Of a DNA stretch of 64,000 nucleotides, positions 1 through 8,270 are shown in pieces. Positions within the stretch are counted from its first letter, which is position 1, and each line of letters opens with the position of its first letter. Position numbers and translations under genes: made by a program. This DNA comes from Rhizobium sp. 18065 (GTDB lineage: Bacteria > Pseudomonadota > Alphaproteobacteria > Rhizobiales > Rhizobiaceae): the NCBI RefSeq assembly GCF_902706095.1, contig NZ_CACSJP010000005.1, forward strand, positions 62,001-126,000. The letters are read 5' to 3'. A model generated the notes under the pieces. It saw nothing but the letters and a program-made list of their open reading frames with translations. It did not search any database and had not been told where the DNA came from.

Positions 1-46
1 CGCCGGTCTCCGGCAGGGGCACTTGCAAATCAGGTCTGAAAAGCGC

Positions 47-631
47 TCAACCGATGTCGGCGTGGCTGTCAATGATCTTTCCGACCAGGCCATATTGCAC
101 GGCATCTTCGGCCGTCAGCCAGTAGTCGCGGTCGATGTCCTTGGCGATCTTCTCTTCCGTCTGGCCGGTGGCCTTGGAATAGATCTTGATCAGGCGCTGG
201 TTCATCTTGATGATTTCGCGTGCCTGGATCTCGATATCGGACGCCATACCGCGCGTGCCGCCGGACGGCTGGTGCATCAGGAAACGTGTGTTCGGCAGTG
301 CAAGGCGACGTTCCTTCGGCACAGCCACGAAGATCAGCGAGCCTGCAGACGCAGCCCAGCCGGTGGCGATGATCCACACCTTCGGCTTGATGAACTTGAT
401 CATGTCGTGGATCGCGTCACCCGCTTCGACATGGCCGCCGGGCGAGCAGACGAAAACGCGGATGTCATCGTCGGAGGCAGCCGCAAGCGCGACCAGCTGG
501 GTGCAGACCTTCTGCGCCAGCTCCATGGTGATGCCGCCATAGATGAAGATCGACCGCGACTTGAAAAGGTTCGCTTCCGTTTCCTTGCCGATCGGCAGTT
601 CCTTGCTCTTGTCGTCGTCGTCTTCGTTCAT
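47..631 (-). CDS. ClpP-like serine peptidase (paralogue of ATP-dependent Clp protease proteolytic subunit)
   Basis: About 194 residues, the usual ClpP length. ClpP cuts unfolded or tagged proteins fed to it by ClpA/ClpX-type unfoldases. All three catalytic residues can be placed: Ser in GWAASAGS, His in LMHQPSGG and Asp in DIDRDYWL, followed by the typical [15 protein letters not shown] tail. The serine motif is GWAASAGS rather than the canonical GQAASMGA, so this is one of the divergent ClpP-like copies that rhizobia carry besides the housekeeping one. A GTG 15 bases further upstream (646) is possible, but that GTGGAG is better read as the Shine-Dalgarno sequence (GGAG, 9-nt spacing) for the ATG at 631. 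It is monocistronic here, with no Clp ATPase beside it. Family call is firm; the partner unfoldase is unknown. Confidence 0.9.
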   Translation of the reverse strand: MNEDDDDKSKELPIGKETEANLFKSRSIFIYGGITMELAQKVCTQLVALAAASDDDIRVFVCSPGGHVEAGDAIHDMIKFIKPKVWIIATGWAASAGSLIFVAVPKERRLALPNTRFLMHQPSGGTRGMASDIEIQAREIIKMNQRLIKIYSKATGQTEEKIAKDIDRDYWLTAEDAVQYGLVGKIIDSHADIG

Positions 632-857
632 CCGGCAATTCTCCACTTGCGTTTAGCTCACCCGCACATAGTGCGTCTCATGTCGTAAGACAATGCGGGA
701 AAAAGACAAGCATGGAAGCGGTGAACAGGAGGTTAGCCCAAGGGAGAAACTCCTCCTTCTCAAAAACGTCCAGCGCTGCAGCTTTCAAGACACCGGCCAT
801 CACAAGACACCGGCCATTAACAGTCCACTCTGTATAAGCAGGTAAGAAGGAATGGAT

Positions 858-2201
858 ATGGCCACGCAGATAAGACTGGCAGAGATCATCGAGGCGCTAA
901 GCCATGCACTGGACCTCACCGAAGGCCAGCCGCCCGGCCATTGCATCCGTTGCTGCTATATCGGCACCGCGATCGGGCAGAAACTCGGTCTGGCGGAAGA
1001 CCGGCTGCGTGACCTCTATTACACGCTGATGCTCAAGGATCTTGGCTGCTCGTCCAACGCCGCCAGGATCTGCGAACTCTATCTCGCCGATGACCTGAAG
1101 TTCAAACATGATTTCAAGCTGGTCGATGGCTCGTTCCCGCAGATCCTGCGCTTCGTGCTCTCCCACACCGGCATGCAGGCGGGCCTTGCCGAACGGTTCC
1201 GCGGCCTGCTCAACATTGTCAAGAACGGCGCGGAAATCTCCCAGAGCCTGATCCGCACCCGCTGCCAGCGCGGCGCCGAGATTGCCCGCCAGATGCGATT
1301 TTCCGAAGAGGTGGCGCAAGGCATTCTCGATCTTGATGAACATTTCAATGGCGGCGGCCAACCCGCCGGCCTTAAGGGAGAAGATATCCATCTTTTTGCC
1401 CGCATAGCGCTGCTCGCCCAGGTCGCCGATGTTTTCTTCGTCAATGAAGGCCCAGACGCCGCGCTCGCCGAAGTCAGCAAGCGCGCCGGCAGTTGGTTCG
1501 ATCCCCAACTCGTCGATATGTTCAAAACCGTAGCAACACCGGTCTTCTGGGCCGAACTCGGCGCAGACAACCTCGAACGCTTCGTTCTCGCCCGCGAGCC
1601 CGGACGGCAGGCGATCATGGCAGACGAGGACTACCTCGACGACATCGCTGCCGGATTCGCCCATGTGATCGACGCAAAAAGCCCCTACACCTCCGGTCAC
1701 AGCGACCGCGTCGCCCTGTTTACCGACATGATCGCCGAAGAGATGGGCATGGCAGCGCCGGAGCGCCGACGGCTGAAACGCGCCGCCCTGCTGCATGATA
1801 TCGGCAAGCTCGGCGTCTCCAACAGCGTGCTCGACAAGCCCGGCCGCCTGGAAGGCGAGGAATGGGAGCAGATGAAACGCCATGCCGAATTCTCCGAGAC
1901 GATCCTGTCGCGCATCGAGGTCTTCTCCGATCTGGCGCTGATCGGCGGCGCCCATCACGAAAAGCTCGACGGCTCCGGCTATCCGCGTGGCCTGCAAGGC
2001 GAACAGATCAGCTTCGAGACCCGCATCGTCTCGACCGCCGACGTCTTCGACGCACTCACCGCCGACCGCCCCTACCGCGCCGCCATGCCGGTCGCCAAGG
2101 CCCTGGCCATCCTCTGGGAGGGTGCCGGCACAAGCCATGACCCGGCCTGTATCGAAGCGCTGGAACGGGCACTGACGCGAGCGGAACTCAAGGCGGCTTG
2201 A
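858..2201 (+). CDS. HD-GYP domain protein (probable cyclic-di-GMP phosphodiesterase) with a degenerate N-terminal HD-like half
   Basis: The C-terminal half (about residues 255-440) is a complete HD-GYP module, which hydrolyses cyclic di-GMP: SGHSDRVA, LLHDIGKLG near residue 310, and HHEKLDGSGYPRG near residue 365 carrying the GYP signature, then TADVFDALTADRPYR. The N-terminal half repeats the pattern in decayed form: GHCIRCCYIGTAIGQKLGL mimics the GHS...RV helix, and MLKDLGCSS stands where HDIGK should be, so the metal-binding His-Asp is lost. This suggests an internal duplication with a regulatory first half. No membrane segment or receiver domain is seen. ATG codons occur at 852 and 858; AAGAAGGA lies 6 nt before the second, which I chose. 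Activity is inferred from motifs. Confidence 0.88.
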   Translation: MATQIRLAEIIEALSHALDLTEGQPPGHCIRCCYIGTAIGQKLGLAEDRLRDLYYTLMLKDLGCSSNAARICELYLADDLKFKHDFKLVDGSFPQILRFVLSHTGMQAGLAERFRGLLNIVKNGAEISQSLIRTRCQRGAEIARQMRFSEEVAQGILDLDEHFNGGGQPAGLKGEDIHLFARIALLAQVADVFFVNEGPDAALAEVSKRAGSWFDPQLVDMFKTVATPVFWAELGADNLERFVLAREPGRQAIMADEDYLDDIAAGFAHVIDAKSPYTSGHSDRVALFTDMIAEEMGMAAPERRRLKRAALLHDIGKLGVSNSVLDKPGRLEGEEWEQMKRHAEFSETILSRIEVFSDLALIGGAHHEKLDGSGYPRGLQGEQISFETRIVSTADVFDALTADRPYRAAMPVAKALAILWEGAGTSHDPACIEALERALTRAELKAA

Positions 2202-2250
2202 GATAACGGCTCTTCTCTCTTGGCGCTGGTCGCTGGCCAGCGCGCCCGTT

Positions 2251-2525
2251 CGCCCCCCTCTGCCCTGCCGGGCATCTCCCGCACAGGTGGGGAGATCGAA
2301 CCGCAGGTCGCGCTCGCCTGACCTGATGGCGATCAGCGCGCTGTTCCGATTTCGGTAGAGACGCGGCTGGCGGCATTGCCGAGACGGCATGGCATTGTCT
2401 TCAACGCGGCTTTCCTGCCTGGGTTCTCTTGCCTGTTTTTGGCTGGTTTTTCGGCTGGGCGAGCGGCCCCGTCTTGCGGATCTCCCCACCTGTGGGGGAG
2501 ATGCCCGGCAGGGCAGAGAGGGGCG
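2251..2525. repeat. Pair of about 47-bp inverted repeats flanking a 181-bp centre
   Basis: Positions 2251-2297 and 2479-2525 are reverse complements at about 45 of 47 positions. Each arm carries its own smaller palindrome of the CTCCCC...GGGGAG type with a TGCCCTGCCGGGCA block. The element fills most of the 371-bp gap between the HD-GYP gene and the Lrp-type regulator. Such GC-rich palindromic units are common between genes in Rhizobiaceae (intergenic mosaic elements). The long terminal arms could also mark a small non-autonomous transposable element. No coding potential was recognised in the centre. Confidence 0.8.
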
Positions 2526-2572
2526 AGCTTGCGTCAACGATACCCGCGCGCCCATATCAGCTGCAGATAAAA

Positions 2573-3004
2573 CTACCGCGCAATCCGCGTCGACAGGATG
2601 ATCGACGACAGTGTGCGCTCGACCCCCGACACCTCGCCGATCCGGTCGATCAGCCGGTCGAGCTCGGCGATCGACGGAGCAGCAACAATGGCGATCAGGT
2701 CGTAGGGGCCATTGACCGAATAGAGCGCGGTGACGTCCCTTATGGCATTCAGGTCCGCCGTCACCTGGGCCAGCGCCTTGGGTGCCATCGTGATCATCAC
2801 ATGCGCCCGGATCAGCCCGCTCTCATAGGCCTCCGACAGCCTCAGCGCATAGCCGGCGATCACGCCCTGCTCCTCCAGCCGTTCGAGCCGTGCCTGGACT
2901 GTGGTGCGCGACAGGCCCAATCGCCGCGCCAGTTCCGCCACCGGCATGCGGGCGTTCTCGGCGAGCAGTGACAAAAGCGCGCGATCCTTGTCGGTAACCT
3001 GCAT
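2573..3004 (-). CDS. Lrp/AsnC family transcriptional regulator
   Basis: 143 residues, typical of the family. Residues 1-60 form the winged helix-turn-helix (DRALLSLLAENARMPVAELARRLGLSRTTVQARLERLEEQGVI); the rest is the RAM/effector-binding domain with VNGPYDLIAIVAAPS. These regulators form octamers that sense amino acids. It is divergent from the lysine dehydrogenase gene with a 155-bp shared promoter region, a classic arrangement for an Lrp-type activator responding to lysine or a related amino acid. That target is inferred from position only. Confidence 0.92.
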   Translation of the reverse strand: MQVTDKDRALLSLLAENARMPVAELARRLGLSRTTVQARLERLEEQGVIAGYALRLSEAYESGLIRAHVMITMAPKALAQVTADLNAIRDVTALYSVNGPYDLIAIVAAPSIAELDRLIDRIGEVSGVERTLSSIILSTRIAR

Positions 3005-3159
3005 TATGCTAATCCATGTCGTCGTTTCGTAGCAAATGATACGTGGTTTTCAACATTTCGTCACTTGGAATCGACAGGTGACCCGCTCACACTGGCTTTC
3101 ACCAAATTGCAATCGGCCGGTCGTCGCACCGGCCCCTTTACATTTATAGGGGCACAGTC

Positions 3160-4263
3160 ATGAAAAACGTCGTCATCATCGGAGCCGGCAAGATCGGTGG
3201 CGCGATTGCCCGCATGCTGGCTGAAACCGGCGACTATCAGGTGACCGTGGCCGACCGCAGCGCCGACCAGCTCGCCAAGCTCGACGCCCACGCCGCGGTG
3301 ACAACCAAGGTTGTCGACATCACCGACAGCGCAGCCCTCGATGCCCTGCTCGCCGAAAAATTCGCCGTCCTATCGGCAGCCCCTTTCCACCTGACCGGCG
3401 CAATCGCCGAGAGTGCCGCGCGCACCGCCACCCACTATCTCGACCTGACCGAAGATGTCGCCACCACCCGCAAGGTCGAGCAGCTGGCGGTGAATGCCAA
3501 ATCCGCCTTCATTCCCCAATGCGGCCTTGCCCCGGGCTTCATCTCGATCGTCGCCCAGGACCTGACCAAACATTTCGACACGCTCGACAGCGTGCGCATG
3601 CGGGTCGGCGCCCTGCCGCAATATCCGTCCAACGCGCTGAACTACAACCTGACCTGGTCGACCGACGGCCTGATCAACGAATATATCGAGCCCTGCGAGG
3701 CGGTCGTCGAAGGCAAGCTCACCGTGGTCCCGGCCATGGAAGAGCGCGAGGAATTCTCGCTCGACGGCGTCACCTATGAGGCCTTCAACACCTCCGGCGG
3801 CCTCGGCACACTGGCGAAGACGCTCGAAGGTCGCGTGCGCACGATGAACTATCGCACCATCCGCTATCCCGGCCACCAGGCGATCATCAAGGCGCTGCTC
3901 AACGACTTCAACCTGAAGAACCGGCGTGACGTGCTGAAGGATCTGTTCGAAAACGCCCTGCCCGCCACCATGCAAGACGTCGTCGTCATCTTCGTCACCG
4001 TCTGCGGCTGGAAGGACGGCCGCTATCTGCAGGAAACCTATGCCAACAAGGTCTATGCCGGCGTCGTCGCTGCTAAAAAAATGAGCGCCATCCAGATCAC
4101 CACGGCGGCCGGCATCTGCACCGTGCTCGACCTGCTCGCCGACGGCACGCTGCCTGCCAAGGGTTTCGTCCGCCAGGAAGAAATCGCCCTTCCCGCCTTC
4201 CTCGCCAACCGCTTCGGCCGCGTCTACGACCCCGAAGTCATGCGCGTCGCCAAGGTCGGCTAA
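3160..4263 (+). CDS. lysDH: Saccharopine dehydrogenase-family protein, probable L-lysine 6-dehydrogenase
   Basis: 367 residues with an N-terminal NAD(P)-binding Rossmann fold (VVIIGAGKIGGAIA) and a C-terminal saccharopine dehydrogenase-like domain (LAPGFISIVAQD, GALPQYPSNALNYNLTWSTDG, NTSGGLGTLAKTLEG, RTIRYPGH). From memory the whole protein closely resembles Agrobacterium tumefaciens L-lysine 6-dehydrogenase, which oxidatively deaminates lysine at the epsilon position to give allysine, which cyclises to piperideine-6-carboxylate. The fit is better than to carboxynorspermidine dehydrogenase, a longer relative. The divergent Lrp/AsnC gene supports lysine-responsive control. It ends in a repeat-rich region with a strong hairpin at 4301-4342. 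Family is certain; substrate is likely but not proved. Confidence 0.82.
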   Translation: MKNVVIIGAGKIGGAIARMLAETGDYQVTVADRSADQLAKLDAHAAVTTKVVDITDSAALDALLAEKFAVLSAAPFHLTGAIAESAARTATHYLDLTEDVATTRKVEQLAVNAKSAFIPQCGLAPGFISIVAQDLTKHFDTLDSVRMRVGALPQYPSNALNYNLTWSTDGLINEYIEPCEAVVEGKLTVVPAMEEREEFSLDGVTYEAFNTSGGLGTLAKTLEGRVRTMNYRTIRYPGHQAIIKALLNDFNLKNRRDVLKDLFENALPATMQDVVVIFVTVCGWKDGRYLQETYANKVYAGVVAAKKMSAIQITTAAGICTVLDLLADGTLPAKGFVRQEEIALPAFLANRFGRVYDPEVMRVAKVG

Positions 4264-4676
4264 ACACCTCCGGGGGGAGGAGCGGACCGCAAGGTCCCCC
4301 GGACGGGGCGGTATAAGACAAAAATGGAGGACCGCCCCGTCCACCTCGGTCGAATGTCATGGGGGGTATTGCGTGTGTACGCGCACGCCGATCTCCCCCC
4401 TTGCGGGGGAGACTTCGGAGCCTTGGCCGAAGGCCAGAAATCGATCCAGTGAAAAGATTTCAGCGAACGGAGGCCTGAGCGCGACGCCGCGCGAAGGCTG
4501 TGAGAGGAATTGGCCCGATCAGGGCCAACCCTCAGATTTCGCAAGAGAGGGGCTTGGTCAGGATGGTGCCAACCGAACCGTGCCCCTCTCCAGGAAAATC
4601 TGAAGTTTAGCCGGCTTGCGCGCGCCTAAGCCTTCGATTTTCCGTCCTCCCCCGCATGGGGGGAGGTGGGACCGCC
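4264..4676. repeat. Cluster of rhizobial-type palindromic intergenic repeats
   Basis: A 413-bp non-coding stretch made of several nested inverted repeats. GGACGGGGCGGT at 4301-4312 pairs with 4331-4342. CTCCCCC pairs with GGGGGAG around 4393-4412. A long two-part hairpin pairs CAGATTT (4533-4539) and GAGAGGGGC (4544-4552) with GCCCCTCTC (4582-4590) and AAATCTG (4596-4602). GC-rich mosaic palindromes like these are common between rhizobial genes. The first hairpin may also act as a 3' end for the lysine dehydrogenase transcript, although it lacks a clear T-run. No gene was recognised here. Confidence 0.75.
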
Positions 4677-4807
4677 CTACTCTTCGTCAATCGGCAAAGC
4701 CGAAAGCTTGAGGCCCATGGCTTTCATCAGCTTGAGCACCGTGGCGAACTCCGGATTTCCGATTTCGGCGGCATCGCCCTCTTCCAGAGCAGTTGCCGCT
4801 AGCGGAT
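4677..4807 (-). pseudogene. 3' remnant of an antitoxin gene (COG3636/HigA-like addiction-module antidote)
   Basis: Reading the minus strand, a frame ending at the TAG at 4677-4679 encodes ALEEGDAAEIGNPEFATVL followed by KLMKAMGLKLSALPIDEE. The GNPEFATVLK..KAMGLKL string is the C-terminal signature of small helix-turn-helix antidote proteins. The frame has no usable start codon and is closed by a stop after only about 43 residues, so the DNA-binding N-terminus is missing. It abuts and slightly overlaps the 3' end of the lipoprotein gene. It reads as the scar of a lost toxin-antitoxin module. Confidence 0.65.
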
Positions 4808-5191
4808 CAGCCCCATGTCTTTAAGCCGTTCTCTCCGCACTCGACCAATCTCGTCCCAAGCAACGTCCCAGACTTTTTTGTTGAGCTCAACATAAAAGCC
4901 TGAGATTTTGTATGCTGGCATACCATCAGCGCTGGCGCGTCTTGTCAGCGCTTGCATGATCGGTTCGCAATCGCGCATGCCTGCGTGGATCACAACATCA
5001 AGGTCATCATTTTTGAACCATAGCTTGTTGTCAAAAGCTCGTGCTCGGGCTCGATCCACTGAGCACGTAACAAAGGCTTTGCTTTCCGGATAGTTGACTG
5101 CAGATGCAAAGTATATTTTTGATGTCGTGTTGCATGAAATGAGACTGAGGCAACTCATCAAGAAAAGACCGGAATAAACAATTTGACGCAC
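4799..5191 (-). CDS. Small hypothetical lipoprotein
   Basis: 130 residues starting at GTG. The N-terminus MRQIVYSGLFLMSCLSLISC is a lipoprotein signal peptide with lipobox LISC, so the mature protein should be membrane-anchored in the periplasm. The rest (CSVDRARARAFDNKLWFKNDDLDVVIHAGMRDCEPIMQ) is not recognised. A GGGGGT sequence lies just upstream as a plausible ribosome site. The gene is visibly richer in A+T than its neighbours and sits between palindromic repeats and an antitoxin relic, suggesting it came in by transfer. Its 3' end overlaps that relic. Confidence 0.6.
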   Translation of the reverse strand: MRQIVYSGLFLMSCLSLISCNTTSKIYFASAVNYPESKAFVTCSVDRARARAFDNKLWFKNDDLDVVIHAGMRDCEPIMQALTRRASADGMPAYKISGFYVELNKKVWDVAWDEIGRVRRERLKDMGLIR

Positions 5192-5304
5192 GAAATACCC
5201 CCATAAATTTTATTCAACAACTCGTTATGCAACCGGCCAAATCGCGCCGCAAGCTGATGGGAGATGCTTCGAACTGAAAATTGCGGGTAATGTGAAATAG
5301 ATGA

Positions 5305-5337
5305 CAAAAAACCCGCCGGCCTCTCAACCGACGGGTC
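5305..5337 (-). terminator. Rho-independent terminator of the FAD/GcvT oxidoreductase gene
   Basis: On the minus strand ACCCGTCGG and CCGGCGGGT form a stem around a TGAGAGG-like loop and are followed by a T-run (TTTTTTGTC). It lies about 30 bases after the stop codon of the gene at 5366. Confidence 0.85.
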
Positions 5338-5365
5338 CACTACCCTCTGAACAATACGCTCAGCC

Positions 5366-7927
5366 TCAGCTCCGCGGCTTCAAATTCTCCGCATCATACA
5401 GCGGCTTGTAGCCAACCCCGGCCACTTCCACCGGATAGGTCTCGCCGAAATACTCGACATTCAGCTTCCGCCCCACTTCGCAATAGTCCTGCGGCAGATA
5501 GGCGAGCGCGATATTCTTGCCAATCGTCGGGCCAAACGCGATCGAGGTCGTGTAGGAGCGTCGGCCGAGGCTGTCGATGAGCACGTCGCCGGTTGCCGGG
5601 TCCATGACCGGCAGCGAGCCGACCGGATAGCGCTTGACGCCCTTGGCATCGGTGTTTTCCGTCATCACCAGCGTGCAGAGCATCGCCGGCTGCTTGTCCC
5701 GCGCCTTGTATTCGAGATGCTTGGCCTTGCCGCGGAAATCGGCTTCCTTGACCTTCGGACGCGCCAGATCGGCTTCGATCAGGTTGTACTGGGTAAGCAG
5801 GTCGGCATTCTGCAGGCGCAGGCTCTTTTCCATGCGCCGCGAATTGGCATAGGTCTCGACGCCAAACGCCATGACGCCTGTCGCACGCAGGGCATCCCAG
5901 ACGGCAAGGCCGTCTTCGTACTTCATGTGCAGTTCCCAGCCCTGCTCGCCGACATAGGAAATGCGGAATGCGGTGACCGGTTTGCCGCCGATCTCGATCT
6001 GCTTGATCTGGGCGAAGGCGAAGTTTTCCGGATCGAGGCCGGCCGGCTCGGAAACCACCTTCTTCAGCGTGTCGCGGGCATTCGGGCCCCAGATGCCGAT
6101 GGTGATGAACTTTTCCGAGACGTCGGTGATCGTCACGTCGAGGCCACGATCCTCAGCGACGCGCTTCATGTAGTGGAAGTCGCGCGGGCCGGCATCCGCC
6201 CCGTTGATCAACCGGCAACGGTCGGCCATGCGGATGACGGTGAAGTCGGCCCGCACCATGCCCTCGTCGTCGAGGAAGTGGGTGTAGATACCCTTGCCGA
6301 TATTGCCGTCGCCACCGATCTTGGCAGCGCAGAGCCATTCGAGCAGTTCGACATGGTCGGGGCCTTCGATGTCGACCATGTGGAAATGGCTGAGATTGAC
6401 GATGCCGCAATCCTCGCTCATCGCCAGATGTTCGGCATTCGAGACGCGCCAGAAATGGCGGTTGTCCCACTCGTTTTCACGCACCGGCACGCGGTCGCCG
6501 TATTTTTCCAGCAGATGCTCGTTGGCTTTGTAGCCATGCGCACGCTCCCAGCCGCCGAGTTCCATGAAATAGCCGCCGAGTTCCTTTTCGCGCTCATGGA
6601 AGGGCGAACGCTTGGCGCCACGGCTCGACGCATAGGGCTCGCGGGTGTGCACGGCCGGGAAATAGATCTTCTGCGCCGCCTCGAAGCAGCGGTTGGCAAT
6701 GAAGTCTTCGGTCAGTTGATGCGGATAGAAGCGGGCATAGTCGATCGAGTTGTGGTCGATCTCGGTGCGCCCGTCGGTCATCCAGTCGGCGATCAGCTTG
6801 CCGTAGCCCGGGCCGTCCTTGACCCAGATGGCAACGCAGTACCACAAACCGCGCACCTTCTGGCTTTCGCCACAGGACGGACCGCCGGCGGCAGACACCT
6901 GCAGCAGACCGTTGAACGAATGACCTTCGTTATAGCCGAGTTCGCCGAGGATCGGCGTCAGTTCCATGGCGCGCTCGAGCGGCTCGATGATCTGCTCCAT
7001 GTCGAGATCGCGCTGCGACGGCGACAGGCGCGCCTCATGCTTCTCCAGCAGTTCGCGCGGATGGCACATGCGCGGATTGGTGGTCTCGTAATAACCCCAC
7101 TCGATCTGGCCGCCTTCCGATGTCTTCGGGTCGCCGGTGTCGCGCATATAGGCGGAATTGCCCTGGTCGCGCAGCAGCGGATAGCCGATATCCTTGCCGG
7201 TGCCTTCGAATTCGTTATACGGCCCGAAGAAGGTCAGTGGATGGTCGACCGGCATGACCGGCAGGTCTTCACCGACCATTTCGGCAATCAGACGGCCCCA
7301 GAGACCGGCGCAGACGATGACGTGATCGGCCATGATCGTGCCGCGATGGGTGACGACACCCTTGATGCGACCGCCCTCGACGATCAGCGACTGGGCCGGG
7401 GTATTGGCAAATGCGGTGAGCTTGCCCGATTTCTCAGCCGTATCGACAAGCTTGCCGGCAACCGTCTGCGAACGCGGAATGACAAGGCCGGCGTCCGGAT
7501 CGAAAAGGCCGCCCATCACCTGGTCTTCCTCGATCAGCGGAAACTTTGCCTTGATTTCGGCCGGCGAGACATAATGGGCGCGGGTGCCGAACGCCTTGGC
7601 AGACGACAGCTTGCGCTTGATCTCTTCCATCCAGGTATCATCGCCGGTGCGCGCCACTTCCAGGCCGCCGATGCGGGCGTAGTGACCCATCTTCTCGAAG
7701 AAATCGATCGAATACTGGGTCGTCCACACCGACAGATAGTCGTGGCTCGTGGTGTAACAGAAGTCCGAGGCATGCGCTGTCGAGCCGATATCGGTCGGGA
7801 TGCCCGACTTGTCGATACCGACGATGTCGTCCCAACCCCGCTCGATGAGATGATGGGCGATGGAGGCGCCGACGATCCCTCCGAGACCGATGATGACGAC
7901 TTTTGCCTTGGACGGAAACTCTGCCAT
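5366..7927 (-). CDS. FAD-dependent oxidoreductase fused to GcvT (dimethylglycine/sarcosine dehydrogenase family)
   Basis: About 853 residues. Residues 9-390 are a DAO-type FAD domain beginning VVIIGLGGIVGASIAHHL. GSTAHAS carries the histidine that in this family links FAD covalently, though the usual Trp before it is Ala. A central FAO domain follows, then a GcvT tetrahydrofolate-binding domain (about 440-740) and the GcvT C-terminal barrel (about 760-850). Relatives oxidatively demethylate N-methylated amino acids and pass the one-carbon unit to tetrahydrofolate. The exact substrate cannot be read from sequence. The chosen ATG (7927) has AGGG about 9 nt upstream; a TTG at 7936 is the alternative. 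It is a single-gene unit with its own terminator. The choline transporter in the same window makes a betaine-derived substrate attractive, but that is inference. Confidence 0.85.
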   Translation of the reverse strand: MAEFPSKAKVVIIGLGGIVGASIAHHLIERGWDDIVGIDKSGIPTDIGSTAHASDFCYTTSHDYLSVWTTQYSIDFFEKMGHYARIGGLEVARTGDDTWMEEIKRKLSSAKAFGTRAHYVSPAEIKAKFPLIEEDQVMGGLFDPDAGLVIPRSQTVAGKLVDTAEKSGKLTAFANTPAQSLIVEGGRIKGVVTHRGTIMADHVIVCAGLWGRLIAEMVGEDLPVMPVDHPLTFFGPYNEFEGTGKDIGYPLLRDQGNSAYMRDTGDPKTSEGGQIEWGYYETTNPRMCHPRELLEKHEARLSPSQRDLDMEQIIEPLERAMELTPILGELGYNEGHSFNGLLQVSAAGGPSCGESQKVRGLWYCVAIWVKDGPGYGKLIADWMTDGRTEIDHNSIDYARFYPHQLTEDFIANRCFEAAQKIYFPAVHTREPYASSRGAKRSPFHEREKELGGYFMELGGWERAHGYKANEHLLEKYGDRVPVRENEWDNRHFWRVSNAEHLAMSEDCGIVNLSHFHMVDIEGPDHVELLEWLCAAKIGGDGNIGKGIYTHFLDDEGMVRADFTVIRMADRCRLINGADAGPRDFHYMKRVAEDRGLDVTITDVSEKFITIGIWGPNARDTLKKVVSEPAGLDPENFAFAQIKQIEIGGKPVTAFRISYVGEQGWELHMKYEDGLAVWDALRATGVMAFGVETYANSRRMEKSLRLQNADLLTQYNLIEADLARPKVKEADFRGKAKHLEYKARDKQPAMLCTLVMTENTDAKGVKRYPVGSLPVMDPATGDVLIDSLGRRSYTTSIAFGPTIGKNIALAYLPQDYCEVGRKLNVEYFGETYPVEVAGVGYKPLYDAENLKPRS

Positions 7928-8270
7928 AGCCTGCAACCCTGCCTGCGAGAATGATTGATGTTGAGGTCGATTTTAGGGTGAGCAGTCGCACAATTGCAGC
8001 CTGTCTGCGACATTCTCCAAGTGTTGCACGACCACTTATCCGCTGACAATCTGCCAGCCAGCGGCAAAATGACAACAGCCGATGTCGCCCGCGCGACAGG
8101 TGCAGGGAACATTCGGCAAGTCGGGTGACAGGGACGCTCCAATACCCACTATCCGCCCTGTCGCCAAAACAACAACACATCGAGATACTCTAATACACAT
8201 TGTATGCACGTTTTAAGTAAGATTTAAATTTAAACTACTACAATTCAGGGGAGTTCATTTGGAGCCTCCC
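7928..8270. other. 343-bp divergent intergenic region
   Basis: Promoter space between the oxidoreductase (minus) and the chemoreceptor (plus). The right half is unusually AT-rich for this genome (TTTAAATTTAAAC around 8223-8236). No riboswitch, RNA gene or convincing operator was recognised. Confidence 0.5.

Noticed and set aside
897..2555. Long antisense open frame across the HD-GYP gene
   Set aside because: It mirrors the codon bias of the real gene on the other strand; its translation has no recognisable domain and no ribosome site.
2251..4676. GC-rich repeats considered as a CRISPR array
   Set aside because: The units are inverted palindromes of differing sequence, not direct repeats with regular unique spacers.
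5717..7954. 745-codon open frame antisense to the FAD/GcvT oxidoreductase
   Set aside because: GC-rich shadow frame; the minus-strand product is a complete known family protein.
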